Origin: Pseudomonas graminis
Lineage (GTDB): Bacteria > Pseudomonadota > Gammaproteobacteria > Pseudomonadales > Pseudomonadaceae
DNA length: 64,000 nucleotides
Direction of reading: 5' to 3'
NCBI RefSeq assembly: GCF_900111735.1
Contig: NZ_FOHW01000025.1
Location: forward strand, 1 to 64,000
Under the pieces are notes generated by a model that was given only the letters and a program-made list of their open reading frames with translations, made no database searches and was not told the DNA's origin. The translations under genes and the position numbers were made by a program. Positions 26,356-36,200 of the stretch are shown one piece after another (position 1 is the first letter of the stretch; each line of letters opens with the position of its first letter).

Positions 26356-27183
26356 ATGCAAGACGTACAGCGCGAGATCGCCCGGCAGCTCAACGTCCAG
26401 CCGCCTTTTGCCAATGATGAGGTGCTGCAGGCGGAAGTCAGCCGCCGCGTGCAATTCATCAAGGACTGCCTGCATAACGCCCGTCTGAAGGTGCTGGTGC
26501 TGGGCATCAGTGGTGGCGTGGATTCGCTGACAGCGGGTTTGATGGCCCAACGCGCCATTCGCGAGCTGCGTGAAAGTACCGGCGACAATGCCTACACCTT
26601 CGTCGCCGTGCGCCTGCCGTATCACATCCAGCACGACGAACACGAAGCCACCGCATCGGTGGATTTCATCAATCCCGATGAGCGCCACACAGTGGACATC
26701 GCGCCCTCGGTGAAGGCGCTGGTCGGGCAGATCAAAGCCTTCGAGGGCCAGCCGGCCAATACCGTGGATTTCGTCAAAGGCAACATCAAGGCCCGGGCGC
26801 GAATGGTCGCGCAGTACGCCATTGCTGGCGTGAAAGGCGGTCTGGTCATCGGTACCGACCATGCGGCTGAAGCGGTGATGGGTTTCTACACCAAGTTCGG
26901 CGACGGCGCCTGCGACCTGGCGCCGTTGAGCGGTCTGGTGAAGAATCAGGTCCGCGCGATCGCCCGCAGCTTCGGCGCACCGCAGAATCTTGTGGAGAAA
27001 GTCCCCACCGCCGACCTCGAAGAACTGGTCCCCGGCAAACCGGACGAAGCGGCCCACGGCATCAGCTACGCCGAGATCGACGCCTTCCTGCACGGCGAGC
27101 CGGTCAAACAGGAAACCGCCGAGATCATTGTCAGCACTTACCGCAAGACCCAGCACAAACGGGATCTGCCGTACGCGCCGTAA
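26356..27183 (+). CDS. nadE: NH3-dependent NAD+ synthetase NadE
   Basis: A 275-aa ligase that amidates deamido-NAD with ammonia. The ATP pyrophosphatase loop is SGGVDS (residues 52-57); KARARMVAQYAIAG, GTDHAAEAVMGFYTKFGDG and the C-terminal HKRDLPYAP are hallmarks. The length shows the short, ammonia-using form with no glutaminase domain. GAGGAG ribosome site. Its place after pncB makes a compact NAD salvage unit. Confidence 0.96.
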   Translation: MQDVQREIARQLNVQPPFANDEVLQAEVSRRVQFIKDCLHNARLKVLVLGISGGVDSLTAGLMAQRAIRELRESTGDNAYTFVAVRLPYHIQHDEHEATASVDFINPDERHTVDIAPSVKALVGQIKAFEGQPANTVDFVKGNIKARARMVAQYAIAGVKGGLVIGTDHAAEAVMGFYTKFGDGACDLAPLSGLVKNQVRAIARSFGAPQNLVEKVPTADLEELVPGKPDEAAHGISYAEIDAFLHGEPVKQETAEIIVSTYRKTQHKRDLPYAP

Positions 27184-27247
27184 TCCTTCCGGGAACGGAA
27201 GCGCGCCTTTGGGCTGTGAATCCAGTCGCTTAAGCGCATGCAAATCC

Positions 27248-27336
27248 TGTAGGAGCGCGCTTGCCCGCGAAAGCGTTTTGTCAGTCGCCATGTGCATAAC
27301 TGACCCAACTCGTTCGCGGGCAAGCGCGCTCCTACA
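27248..27336. repeat. REPIN (TGTAGGAGCGCGCTTGCCCGCGA family)
   Basis: Inverted arms of the same sequence as at 9289-9423, with a shorter core, after nadE. Confidence 0.8.
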
Positions 27337-27475
27337 GTGATTCACGCGATACACAGCGCAGGTCGAACGGTGCTGCATTCAAAAACGGAATGAACCCGTT
27401 AGTTCTTTTCGCTTGATGGCGCTCGCCATCACGGCTTACATAGCGCTCTGACTATCCCGCCCAGAGCCGCTATCC

Positions 27476-28501
27476 ATGACTGCTTTCCAAGGCCTCTTCA
27501 CCCTCGTTGCGTCCACCGTCGGCCAGCCCGCTGCAGCATGGCTGGAACACCGCGTCGAGGTGCCACAAGCGCTGAGCGGGTTTTCCTGGTCTGAAGAGGC
27601 GATCCATCGCGTGTGGCTCGCCGAAGCGTTGAACCTTTGCCTGTTTCACAAGCTGGTGGAGGCAGTGCCGGACGGGCTTCGCTATGTGGACGAGCAATTC
27701 GAGGTCGGCCGCAAGGTGGTGTTTGACCACGGCGCCATCCGCACCGTCGATTGGGCGGGGAACGGCGAATTGCCGCGTGGTCGTCAGGCCTTCTCGCGCC
27801 TGCTGGAGCCGCTGGGTTTCACCGATGTGCGCACCTATCCGCTGACCAAGCTGAACATGACCGGCTGGGGCTATCGTCAGATGGACCTGCCGGAAGACAT
27901 CGCGCAGTTCTTCGTTTCCGAACTGCACCCAGGGCGACTCAGTCAGTCGTTTCAAGACGCGGTCAGCCGCGTCGTCGGCTCGAGCCGCGACCCGTTGAGC
28001 CCTGAAGACCTGAGTGTCCTCAATCGCCTGCGCACCACCCGGCATTGCAGCCTGGCGGAAGCCACGCGCCTGCTGCCGGCGCTGTACCGCGCGTTCGGCC
28101 GCCAGCACGGCGTCGTTCGGGAGGACGACTATCGCCAACTGTTGAGCGAAAGCGCGGAAATGGCGTGGATCGCTACTGAAGGCAACAGCTTCAATCATCT
28201 GACCGACCGGGTGGTGAATCTGGAAGCGACAGTGGCCGAGCAGAATCGGCGCGAGCGGCCGATGAAGGACAGCATCGAGGTATCAGGTTCGGGAAGGGTC
28301 ATGCAGACCGCGTACAAAGCCTGCACGGTAAGCCGAGAACTCTTGAATGCCCAGGGCGTCGTGGTGGCGCATAAGGTGCCGGGCTCATTCGTGGAGTTCA
28401 TTCAGCGCAAGATCGACCCTGATAACGGCAGGATCGATCTCAACTTCGACAGCAGCAACGCCCAGGGCATCTTCAAGATGACCGATTCGAAGCAGGCTTA
28501 G
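27476..28501 (+). CDS. Short DUF1338 protein, 2-oxoadipate dioxygenase-like
   Basis: A 341-aa protein of the DUF1338 family, whose known member HglS turns 2-oxoadipate into D-2-hydroxyglutarate in lysine breakdown. Metal ligands appear as His85 (VFDHGAIRT), His241 (NSFNHLTDR) and Glu307 (SFVEFIQRK). The spacings, 156 and 66, nearly equal those I recall for HglS (His70, His226, Glu294), and Arg89 sits where the substrate-binding Arg74 does. The chain is about 120 aa shorter than HglS, mainly at the C-terminus. Activity on 2-oxoadipate is inferred; another 2-oxo acid is possible. It is 58% of the way between lysine-related amaAB and azurin, with no operon partner. Confidence 0.7.
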   Translation: MTAFQGLFTLVASTVGQPAAAWLEHRVEVPQALSGFSWSEEAIHRVWLAEALNLCLFHKLVEAVPDGLRYVDEQFEVGRKVVFDHGAIRTVDWAGNGELPRGRQAFSRLLEPLGFTDVRTYPLTKLNMTGWGYRQMDLPEDIAQFFVSELHPGRLSQSFQDAVSRVVGSSRDPLSPEDLSVLNRLRTTRHCSLAEATRLLPALYRAFGRQHGVVREDDYRQLLSESAEMAWIATEGNSFNHLTDRVVNLEATVAEQNRRERPMKDSIEVSGSGRVMQTAYKACTVSRELLNAQGVVVAHKVPGSFVEFIQRKIDPDNGRIDLNFDSSNAQGIFKMTDSKQA

Positions 28502-28504
28502 CGG

Positions 28505-28951
28505 TCACTTCAACGTGACAGTGCCTTTCATCATCCCGATGTGGCCTGGGAACGAGCAGAAGAAGCCGTATTTCTCGGCCGGGTCCAGTTTGGATACGTC
28601 GAAGGTGACCGAATCCTTCTCGCCTCCGCCGATCACTTTGGTGTGGGCAATAACGCGCGCGTCACCGTCCTTCAGATAATCCTTGTCGATGCCGACGCTC
28701 ATGCCGTCTGTGGCGATCTGCGACATTTCATCGTATTTGCTGATGACCAGGTTGTGGCCCATCACGGCCTTAGGCAGGCTGCCGGAGTGTTTCAGGTTCA
28801 CGGTGAACTGCTTGCAGCTCTTGTCGATTTCGATGGCTTTGGTGGTGAACGTCATCTGGTCGGTGGAATCGACTTCGACCGAGCATTCGGCCGCCAGCAG
28901 GTGCCCACTGGCCAAAGTCAGAACGGATGCAGCGACAAGCTTGCGAATCAT
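28505..28951 (-). CDS. azu: Azurin (periplasmic blue copper protein)
   Basis: A 148-aa precursor: a 20-residue signal peptide and a 128-residue mature protein, exactly azurin length. In mature numbering the copper ligands Gly45, His46, Cys112, His117 and Met121 and the Cys3-Cys26 disulfide are all present. Position 48, the single buried Trp in P. aeruginosa azurin, is Leu here (GHNLVIS). It carries electrons in the periplasm, for example to cytochromes or nitrite reductase. It is convergent with the DUF1338 gene, 3 bp apart. I found no convincing ANR box upstream. Confidence 0.96.
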   Translation of the reverse strand: MIRKLVAASVLTLASGHLLAAECSVEVDSTDQMTFTTKAIEIDKSCKQFTVNLKHSGSLPKAVMGHNLVISKYDEMSQIATDGMSVGIDKDYLKDGDARVIAHTKVIGGGEKDSVTFDVSKLDPAEKYGFFCSFPGHIGMMKGTVTLK

Positions 28952-29021
28952 GGTGCGTCTCCTGGTGGGCAGCCTGCAACTTTGTACACAAGGACTGCCC
29001 TCAAATTAAAACACGTTATCA

Positions 29022-29036
29022 ACCGGTAATACCGGT
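29022..29036. promoter_or_regulatory. Paired ACCGGT sites upstream of azurin
   Basis: ACCGGTAATACCGGT lies 70 bp upstream of the azurin start. Both halves are palindromic and 9 bp apart. It may be an operator; the binding protein is unknown. Confidence 0.3.
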
Positions 29037-29135
29037 CACCTCGGGTGGCACTATCAGTGCCATCGAGACAATCAAACAGTCAGCACTACGATGGCTGCAT
29101 AAGCTCGCCCTGTCACCTATCTTCAGGACGATCCC

Positions 29136-29264
29136 ATGCAACTCTCCAGCATTTTCCGCAGCTTGCTCGCCGCTTACGCCTGTGGCGCATCGGGCAGTTA
29201 CGACCGCGCCAGCCAGGCTTACGGCGTCTATCAACGTGCGGTTTCCAACGGACAGGACCTGTAA
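29136..29264 (+). CDS. Possible 42-aa small protein
   Basis: An open frame of 42 codons with an AGGACG ribosome-site-like sequence before its ATG. The product begins MQLSSIFRSLLAAYACGASG and then has a tyrosine-rich half (SYDRASQAYGVYQRAV). It fills the gap between azurin and the next small gene. There is no homology I recognise. It could be a chance frame; codon use looks like that of its neighbours. Confidence 0.4.
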   Translation: MQLSSIFRSLLAAYACGASGSYDRASQAYGVYQRAVSNGQDL

Positions 29265-29374
29265 TGGCGGGCGACTGACCAGCATCGATGACCGCCTGAG
29301 GAAAAATACCACGCCGGTTTTGCACCATTCTCAGGCAGAATGTGCTGACTTATCGTCTGCCTCGAGGACTGCCC

Positions 29375-29587
29375 ATGGCCAAACCCAACTATTCCTTCGC
29401 CAAACGCCAACGTGATCTGGCAAAAGAGCAAAAGAAAGAGGAAAAAGCACAGCGCAAGCAGGCCGAGAAGGCTGAAGCAGAGGCTGGAGAAGGTGCAGTC
29501 GTAGACGGCGAAAACGCCGAAGGCTCCACCGAAGCTGATGGCGCCACCGACGTAAAAGGCTCCGCTGAAGAAAAGCCTGCTGAGTGA
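29375..29587 (+). CDS. Small highly charged hypothetical protein
   Basis: A 70-aa protein with a basic, coiled-coil-like first half (FAKRQRDLAKEQKKEEKAQ) and an acidic, Ala/Glu/Gly-rich tail. The N-terminus MAKPNYSFAKRQRDLAKE resembles small conserved gammaproteobacterial proteins of unknown role. There is no signal peptide or cysteine. The ATG at 29375 is preferred because that motif begins there. Confidence 0.65.
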   Translation: MAKPNYSFAKRQRDLAKEQKKEEKAQRKQAEKAEAEAGEGAVVDGENAEGSTEADGATDVKGSAEEKPAE

Positions 29588-29628
29588 TCATCTGATTCAG
29601 CGCAATGGGATGGATGAACGCGAAAATC

Positions 29629-29718
29629 TGTAGGAGTGAGCTTGCTCGCGATAGGATTTTCGCCGTGATCCATCCATTGGCTGACACTCATCTATCGTGG
29701 GCAAGCGCGCTCCTGCAA
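29629..29718. repeat. REP pair (TGTAGGAGTGAGCTTGCTCG type, hybrid arms)
   Basis: The left arm is TGTAGGAGTGAGCTTGCTCG, the right arm GGGCAAGCGCGCTCCTGCA is of the other (TTGCCCGCG) family, so this element joins two REP subtypes. It lies between two convergent genes. Confidence 0.7.
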
Positions 29719-29730
29719 CAGGCCTCCCCC

Positions 29731-30627
29731 TCACATCGCAATCGGCATCACGGTCACACGCACTTCCGGGTCGTGGCTCCCGCCTCCCAGAATCACCCCG
29801 CGCAACGGCGACACGTCAGAAAAATCCCTCCCCCACGCCAGACTGATGTGCTCAAGCGCCGGCTGAACGTTGTTGGTCGGATCAAAATCAACCCAACCCA
29901 GCACCGGACAGAACACCGAGACCCACGCGTGGGACGCATCGGCGCCGATCAGCCGTGGCTGACCGGGCGGCGGCTGGGTCAGCAGATATCCGCTGACATA
30001 ACGCGCCGCCAGCCCGCGCGAGCGCACGCAGGCCAGCATCAGATGAGCGAAGTCCTGACACACGCCACGACGGGTTTCGAGCACTTCCACCAATGGCGTG
30101 GCAACCTGAGTCGCCTCGCCGTCAAACGTGAACTCTTCGAATATCTTTTCCATCAACGCCTGCGCGCACATCAGCAGCGGCCGTCCAGCGGGAAAGCAGC
30201 TGGCTGAGAAATCGACGAACGTCTGCTTCAGGTGCACGTAAGGCGATTCGAAGCGATAGCGGCAGGCATCGAGGATGTCCGGCGCCATCCTCGACGCGCT
30301 GTAGGTCAGCCGATGCTGCGCCTCGTCCCATGCAGCGGAGCCATTGAAATCCAGCCGCGGCCGTTCCAGCACTTCAATGCGCAGGCGCGCGTTGACCTGC
30401 AGCTCATCGTGGGGGCGTTCGAATGCCAGGCGCGTCAGCGGATTGCCGAAAACGTCCAGCTCATCGCGGCGCGTGGTCGGCGTCGGGCTGATAACCAGGT
30501 GCTGCTCCAGGCAGCGCTGCCAGGGACTGCGTCGCGGCCACAGATGGGCGAGCTGCTGCGCCAGGGAAACCGGGCTGTCGTATTTGTAGTGCGTGTCGTG
30601 GAGGATCTGATACTGGGCACTGTTCAT
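29731..30627 (-). CDS. Transglutaminase-like cysteine peptidase family protein
   Basis: A 298-aa cytoplasmic protein with an N-terminal beta-domain (YQILHDTHYKYDSPVSLAQ) followed by a transglutaminase core. The triad is Cys190 (GVCQDFAHL), His233 (DASHAWVSVF) and Asp248 (VDFDPTNN). Such proteins are thought to hydrolyse or exchange amide bonds, not necessarily to crosslink. Its ATG overlaps the stop of the ATP-grasp gene by one base (TAATG), so it is translated as part of that operon. No signal peptide is present. Confidence 0.85.
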   Translation of the reverse strand: MNSAQYQILHDTHYKYDSPVSLAQQLAHLWPRRSPWQRCLEQHLVISPTPTTRRDELDVFGNPLTRLAFERPHDELQVNARLRIEVLERPRLDFNGSAAWDEAQHRLTYSASRMAPDILDACRYRFESPYVHLKQTFVDFSASCFPAGRPLLMCAQALMEKIFEEFTFDGEATQVATPLVEVLETRRGVCQDFAHLMLACVRSRGLAARYVSGYLLTQPPPGQPRLIGADASHAWVSVFCPVLGWVDFDPTNNVQPALEHISLAWGRDFSDVSPLRGVILGGGSHDPEVRVTVMPIAM

Positions 30628-33128
30628 TAGACGGACACCGTGCGCTGACTGACATCGTCGACGTGGGCGAAGTGACGCAGCGCCAGCCGATCAGACACAT
30701 GGCCGCTGGTCTCGCCGATGGTCTGCAGCAAATCCGCCAGCCCATCCAGCGCAGCTTTGACGCTGCTCGTGCCGAACAGACCCTCTCCCAGACAGCCCAG
30801 ATCGAAGACCGACAGCCGCTGGATCAGCGCCGCGAGACTATTGTCCTGGGGCACCCCGAAATCCTCGTTCATGCGTTTCACCGAGCGGGCCACCAGCTTG
30901 AGCTGAAATAACACCGCGTGGGGGTTCTGATCATCCAGCACCAGCAAATCGAGCACCGGGATCAACTGCGGCAGGGCCAGATAGCGCGAGCGGTAAGTGA
31001 TGCCGCTATTACCCAGCTCAAGCAGCCCGTCCAGAGCATCCTGATGAAATACCGCCTCGCTGCGCAGGAATGCCGCCAGCGTCGTGCACAGAAACTGCAA
31101 GCGCTCGATGCGCCGCCCGATCATCAGGAAGCGCCAGCCCTCGTCGCGGGTCATGTCGTCCAGGGCAAAACCGGACAGCGCCGCCAGTGACATCACCAGC
31201 CGGTTGAGAAAATCCAGCAACTCGCCGAAGTCGGGACTCTCGGTTTCCAGGCTCATCGCTTCACGCTGCAACTCCACCAGCGCCTGCCAGTTCTCCCGGG
31301 ACAACTTGCCGCGCACCTGGGACGCCGCCCACTGCAGTCGCTGCAAATTCGAGCGCAGGCTGAACGGCCAGTCGTCACCCAACAGCGCTTCAAGCAGACG
31401 CTCATGCAGCTCGCTCGGCTCTTCTTCGTCCTGGAGCGGCAGCAGGTTCAAGCGTTCGGCCAACTCGACCGCCGCTTGCAGGGCGACCGGGTCATCGCCG
31501 TCGACATAGCGCGTGAGCATGATGCGCAGGAGGCGCGCACTGTTGTCGCATCGCTCGCAGTAGCGGCCGAACCAGAACAGATTTTCCACCACCCGCGACG
31601 GCAGATAAGGGTCGCGACGCACCAAGTCATGCACACCCAACGAATGGCGATGTTTCCACGGTTCGCTGCCCAGCGGGCGCTCGCCAAGAATCCAGGTGTC
31701 CTTGCTCGCCCCGCCCCGCTGCATCGACACCACGTCGGCGTCGGCGTCGGCAGCCACGCGGGTCAGTCCGCCCGGCAGGACACGATAGCCATCGGCCGTT
31801 GCCACCGCGTACACGCGCATGCCGATGGCGCGGGGTTGCAGCTGACTGTCCTCGCCGTGCCAGACCGGAGCGTGGGACAACTGCGCCAGTTCCTGAGCGA
31901 CGTAGGCATAGGGCCGGGCCTGCATGCGCGCGGCCAGGGCCTGACGCTCTTCGTCGCTGAGATCACGGCCGAACACCGGGGCGAAACTCTGCGAAGGAAA
32001 TGCGGGCTTGATGAGCAGCTCGGGCATCTTCTCCAGCGCCTGGGCCAGCACCGGCGGCTCGCCGCACCACCACGTGGCAATCGACGGCAGCAACAACTCT
32101 TCGCCAAACAGGTGTTCATTGATCTTCGGCAAAAACCCCAACAGCCCCGGTGATTCCAGCACGCCGCTGCCCAAGGCATTGGCAACCAGCACGCGGCCCT
32201 GTCGCACCGCTTGAAGCAGGCCCGGCACGCCCAGCGCCGAATCGGTGCGCAGCTCCAGTGGATCGCAGAAATCGTCGTCAAGACGGCGCATGATCGCGTG
32301 AACACGACGCAGCCCGCTGAGGGTTTTCAGATAGACCGTGTCGTCGCGCACAGTCAGGTCGCTGCCTTCCACCAGCGGATAGCCCAGCTGACCGGCCAGA
32401 TAAAGATGCTCGAAATAGCTCTCGTTGAAACGTCCGGGCGTCAGCAACACCACCAGCGGTGCTTCGTGGCTGGTCGGTGCCTGGCGCGCGAGGGTTTCCT
32501 GCAACGACCGAAAGAAATTCGAGAGGTGCTGGACTTGCATATCCCGGTACAACTCGGGAAACGCACGCGACACGATCAGACGGTTTTCCAGCGCATAACC
32601 GGCACCCGACGGCGCCTGAGTCCGGTCGGCGGTCACCCACCAGCGGCCATCGGGCGTGCGCGCCAGGTCAACCGCGTACACATGCAGAAAAGTGCCTTCA
32701 GGCGGCTTTACGCCCTGGCATGGCCAGAGAAAATTGTTGTGGCCGAACACCAGCTCCGCCGGCAGCAGACCTTCGGCGATCAGTTCCTGCGGGCCGTAGA
32801 GATCGGCCAGCACGGCATTGAGCAGACGGGCACGCTGGGCGATACCGGCCGCCAGGGGCTGCCACTCTTCCAGTGGAATCACGTGGGGCAGCATGTCCAG
32901 TTCCCAGGGTCGATCGGCACCCTTGGGGTCGGCGTAGACGTTATAGGTCACGCCGTTTTCCTGAATCTGCCGGGCGAGCAGCGCCTGACGCTGGAAGAGC
33001 TGCGAAGGCGTGCTGCGCTGGAGATGCTCGTACAGACGCTGCCAATGCGGCCGAACGGCGCCGCTGGCATCCAGCATCTCGTGATAGGTACCCGAGGTGA
33101 GCGGATAGTGGTCAAGCAGGTCAGGCAT
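30627..33128 (-). CDS. Circularly permuted ATP-grasp / alpha-E domain fusion protein
   Basis: An 833-aa fusion. Residues about 1-505 are a circularly permuted type 2 ATP-grasp domain (DUF404/DUF407), with GVTYNVYADPKG, WWVTADRTQAPSGAGYALENR, LVVLLTPGRFNESYFEH and VANALGSGVLESPGLLGFLP. Residues about 515-833 are the helical alpha-E domain (DUF403), starting SRVVENLFWFGRYCERCDN. ATP-grasp domains of this kind are predicted to form amide or peptide bonds. I start at MPDLLDHYPL, the usual N-terminus; the frame is open 12 codons further. It is the middle gene of a three-gene operon with transglutaminase-like proteins on each side. Confidence 0.88.
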   Translation of the reverse strand: MPDLLDHYPLTSGTYHEMLDASGAVRPHWQRLYEHLQRSTPSQLFQRQALLARQIQENGVTYNVYADPKGADRPWELDMLPHVIPLEEWQPLAAGIAQRARLLNAVLADLYGPQELIAEGLLPAELVFGHNNFLWPCQGVKPPEGTFLHVYAVDLARTPDGRWWVTADRTQAPSGAGYALENRLIVSRAFPELYRDMQVQHLSNFFRSLQETLARQAPTSHEAPLVVLLTPGRFNESYFEHLYLAGQLGYPLVEGSDLTVRDDTVYLKTLSGLRRVHAIMRRLDDDFCDPLELRTDSALGVPGLLQAVRQGRVLVANALGSGVLESPGLLGFLPKINEHLFGEELLLPSIATWWCGEPPVLAQALEKMPELLIKPAFPSQSFAPVFGRDLSDEERQALAARMQARPYAYVAQELAQLSHAPVWHGEDSQLQPRAIGMRVYAVATADGYRVLPGGLTRVAADADADVVSMQRGGASKDTWILGERPLGSEPWKHRHSLGVHDLVRRDPYLPSRVVENLFWFGRYCERCDNSARLLRIMLTRYVDGDDPVALQAAVELAERLNLLPLQDEEEPSELHERLLEALLGDDWPFSLRSNLQRLQWAASQVRGKLSRENWQALVELQREAMSLETESPDFGELLDFLNRLVMSLAALSGFALDDMTRDEGWRFLMIGRRIERLQFLCTTLAAFLRSEAVFHQDALDGLLELGNSGITYRSRYLALPQLIPVLDLLVLDDQNPHAVLFQLKLVARSVKRMNEDFGVPQDNSLAALIQRLSVFDLGCLGEGLFGTSSVKAALDGLADLLQTIGETSGHVSDRLALRHFAHVDDVSQRTVSV

Positions 33129-33263
33129 GGAAGGCTCGGCAGACAACAAAAGGACTCGAATCAACTGCGCTCAGAGTAGCGCAGACAACATGACACGCAG
33201 GTGCGCTTCCACGTTTGGATCTGCAGCACGGCGACCTGACCCCACGTCAGGTCGCCGGCGCTG

Positions 33264-36200
33264 CTATCGATGCAGGCGCAGGTCCAGGGTCATCGGCAGC
33301 TCATCGTTGAGGGTGAGCCCAGGAACCTGCCGTTTGCCGGGGCTGTGGCCGACCCGGAAGAACCGCGCCAGACGCCGGCTTTCCGCTTCATTGGCGTTCA
33401 CCGGCAGGGTCTCGTAATTACGCCCGCCAGGATGGGCCACATGATACTCGCAGCCCCCCAGCGAGCGCTGCATCCAGGTGTCGAGGATGTCGAAGACCAG
33501 CGGCGCATGCACCGGAATCGTCGGCTGCAACGCATTGGTTGGCTGCCAGGCGCGATAACGCACCCCCGCGACGAACTCGCCCACCCGCCCGGTCGGTTGC
33601 AGAGGCACCGACACGCCGTTGCAGGTGAGCATGTACCGCTGCGGCGGCAGACCGGTGACCTTCAGCTGCAAGCGCTCGAGTGATGAGTCCACATAACGAA
33701 CCGCACCACCCGCTGCACCCTCCTCGCCCAACACGTGCCACGGCTCCAGCGCCTGGCGCAGCTCCAGCTCGATGCCGCTGACGGCGTAGTCGCCGACCTT
33801 CGGAAAGCGAAACTCCAGATGCGCCGCGAACCACTCGGCGCGCACGGGATAACCCGCGTCGTTGAGTTCGGCGATGACGTCGGCGAAATCCTGCTCGATG
33901 AAGTGCGGCAGCATGAAGCGGTCATGCAGCTCGGTGCCCCAGCGCGCCAGCTTCGCCGGTGCATAGGGCTCGCGCCAGAAACGCGCGACCAGTGCCCGCA
34001 GTAACAGCTGTTGCGCCAGGCTCATCCGCGCGTGCGGCGGCATCTCGAACGCGCGCAGCTCCAGCAGGCCCAAGCGCCCTGTGGCGCCGTCGGGCGAATA
34101 AAGTTTGTCGATGCAGAATTCGGCGCGATGGGTGTTGCCGGTCACGTCGATCAGCAAGTTGCGCAGCAGCCGATCCACCAGCCAGGGGGCGCATTCTTCG
34201 CCCGGCTTGGGCATCTGCGAAAAGGCGATTTCCAGCTCGTACAGCGAGTCGTTGCGTGCTTCGTCGACCCGCGGAGCTTGCGAGGTCGGGCCGATGAACA
34301 ATCCGGAGAACAAGTAGGACAGCGACGGGTGGTTATGCCAGTAACTCAACAGGCTGCGCAGCAGATCCGGCCGGCGCAGGAAGGGCGAGTCGCCCGGCGT
34401 CGCGCCACCGAGGACAAAATGGTTGCCGCCGCCAGTGCCGGTGTGGCGGCCATCGATCATGAATTTCTCGGTGGTCAGCCGGGTCAGGCGCGCCTGTTCG
34501 TAGAGAAACTCGGTGCGTTCGACCAGCTCATCCCACGTCGACGACGGCTGCACGTTGACCTCAATCACGCCCGGATCCGGGGTGATGCGGAAGTTCGCCA
34601 GACGCGGATCGCTCGGCGGCTCGTAACCTTCCAGCAACACCGGGCAGCGCATGTCCTCGGCCGTCGCTTCGATGGCGGCGACCAATTCCAGATAGGCCTC
34701 AAGGGATTGCAGCGGCGGCATGAACAGATACAACCGCCCGCCCCGTGCTTCGGCGCTCAGTGCGGTGCGGGTCAGCCAATCGGCGGACTCGTCGATCTCG
34801 GGTTCGCGGTCAACGCTCGGGTCGCCCTGCTCTGCCAGGCCTTCCAGTCGCGACTGAACCTCGTCGCGGTCGGGCAATTCGGCAAATGCCTGGTTGTGAT
34901 CGGTCGGGTGGATGTACGGGTATTCCGCCGCCTTGACCCACGGCTGCGAAGCCAGCGGCAAGCGATAGCCAAGGGCAGAGTCACCCGGCACCAGACGGCA
35001 ATGCTCGTCGCGCAAGTACCAGCGGCCGCTCTGCCAGTGATCGTCGGCAGCGGTCCGCGCCAGCGGCAGAACGTGGCCGATGATCGTGTCCAGCCCTTGG
35101 GAAAACACTTTGCGCAGGCGCGCGCGTTCGAGGGGGTCTTCAAGGCGCGAGGCTTCGGCGCTGACATTTTTGGGCAGCGCGCCCTCACGCCACAGGTAAT
35201 AGAAACGGTCTTCGTAAGCCGGGAAAACGTAGCGCGTCGGCAGCTTCAGCCGCTCGGCCACGCTGCGCAGGAAACTGCCCGCCATCTCGCTGTCGGCGCC
35301 ATAGTCCCGGGCTTCGTCGGCAACCAGCGCGTTGTTGCGCCAGACCGGCTGCCCGTCCCGCCGCCAGAAGCAGTTCAGCGACCAGCGCGGCAACTGCTCA
35401 CCGGGGTACCACTTGCCCTGACCGAAATGAACGATGCCCTGGGGCGCGTAATGGTTGCGCATGCGCTGGTACAACTCGGCGGAGAGCAAGCGCTTCTTCG
35501 GGCCCAGCGCGGCGGTGTTCCATTCATCGCCGTCACGGTCGTCGATGGAAACAAAGGTCGGCTCGCCGCCCATGGTCAGGCGTACGTCGTGGGCGACCAG
35601 ATCGTTATCGATCTGACGTCCCAGCGCCTGGATGTCCTGCCACTGCTCTTCGGTGTAGGGCTTGGTGACGCGGGGCGCCTCCCAGATACGCTCCACCGAC
35701 ATCTCGTGGCTGAACTCGGTGTTGCAGGGCTCGACCATGCCACTGATCGGCGCCGCCGAAGACGGCTCGGGGCTGCACGCCAGCGGAATGTGCCCCTCAC
35801 CGGCAAACAAGCCGGACGTAGCGTCAAGGCCCACCCAGCCAGCGCCCGGCAGGTACACCTCGCACCAAGCGTGCAAATCCGTGAAATCAACATCGGTGCC
35901 CGACGGTCCATCCAGCGCTTTGACATCGGCCTTGAGCTGAATCAGATACCCGGACACAAACCGCGCGGCGAGGCCCAGGTGACGCAGCAACTGCACCAGC
36001 AACCAGGCGGAGTCACGGCAGGAGCCAGACGCGTTTTCGAGGGTGTATTCCGGCGTTTGAATGCCCGGTTCCATGCGGATCAGGTAACCGATGTCATTGG
36101 CCAGACGCTGGTTGAGGCCGACGAGAAAGTCGATCGCCGGGATCGGCGTGCGGTCGATGCTGTCCAGATACGCCTGAAATCTTGGGGTCAGCGGCAGCTT

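Noticed and set aside
28952..29020. ANR/FNR box upstream of azurin
   Set aside because: TTGATAACG is a half-site only; the second half does not match ATCAA.
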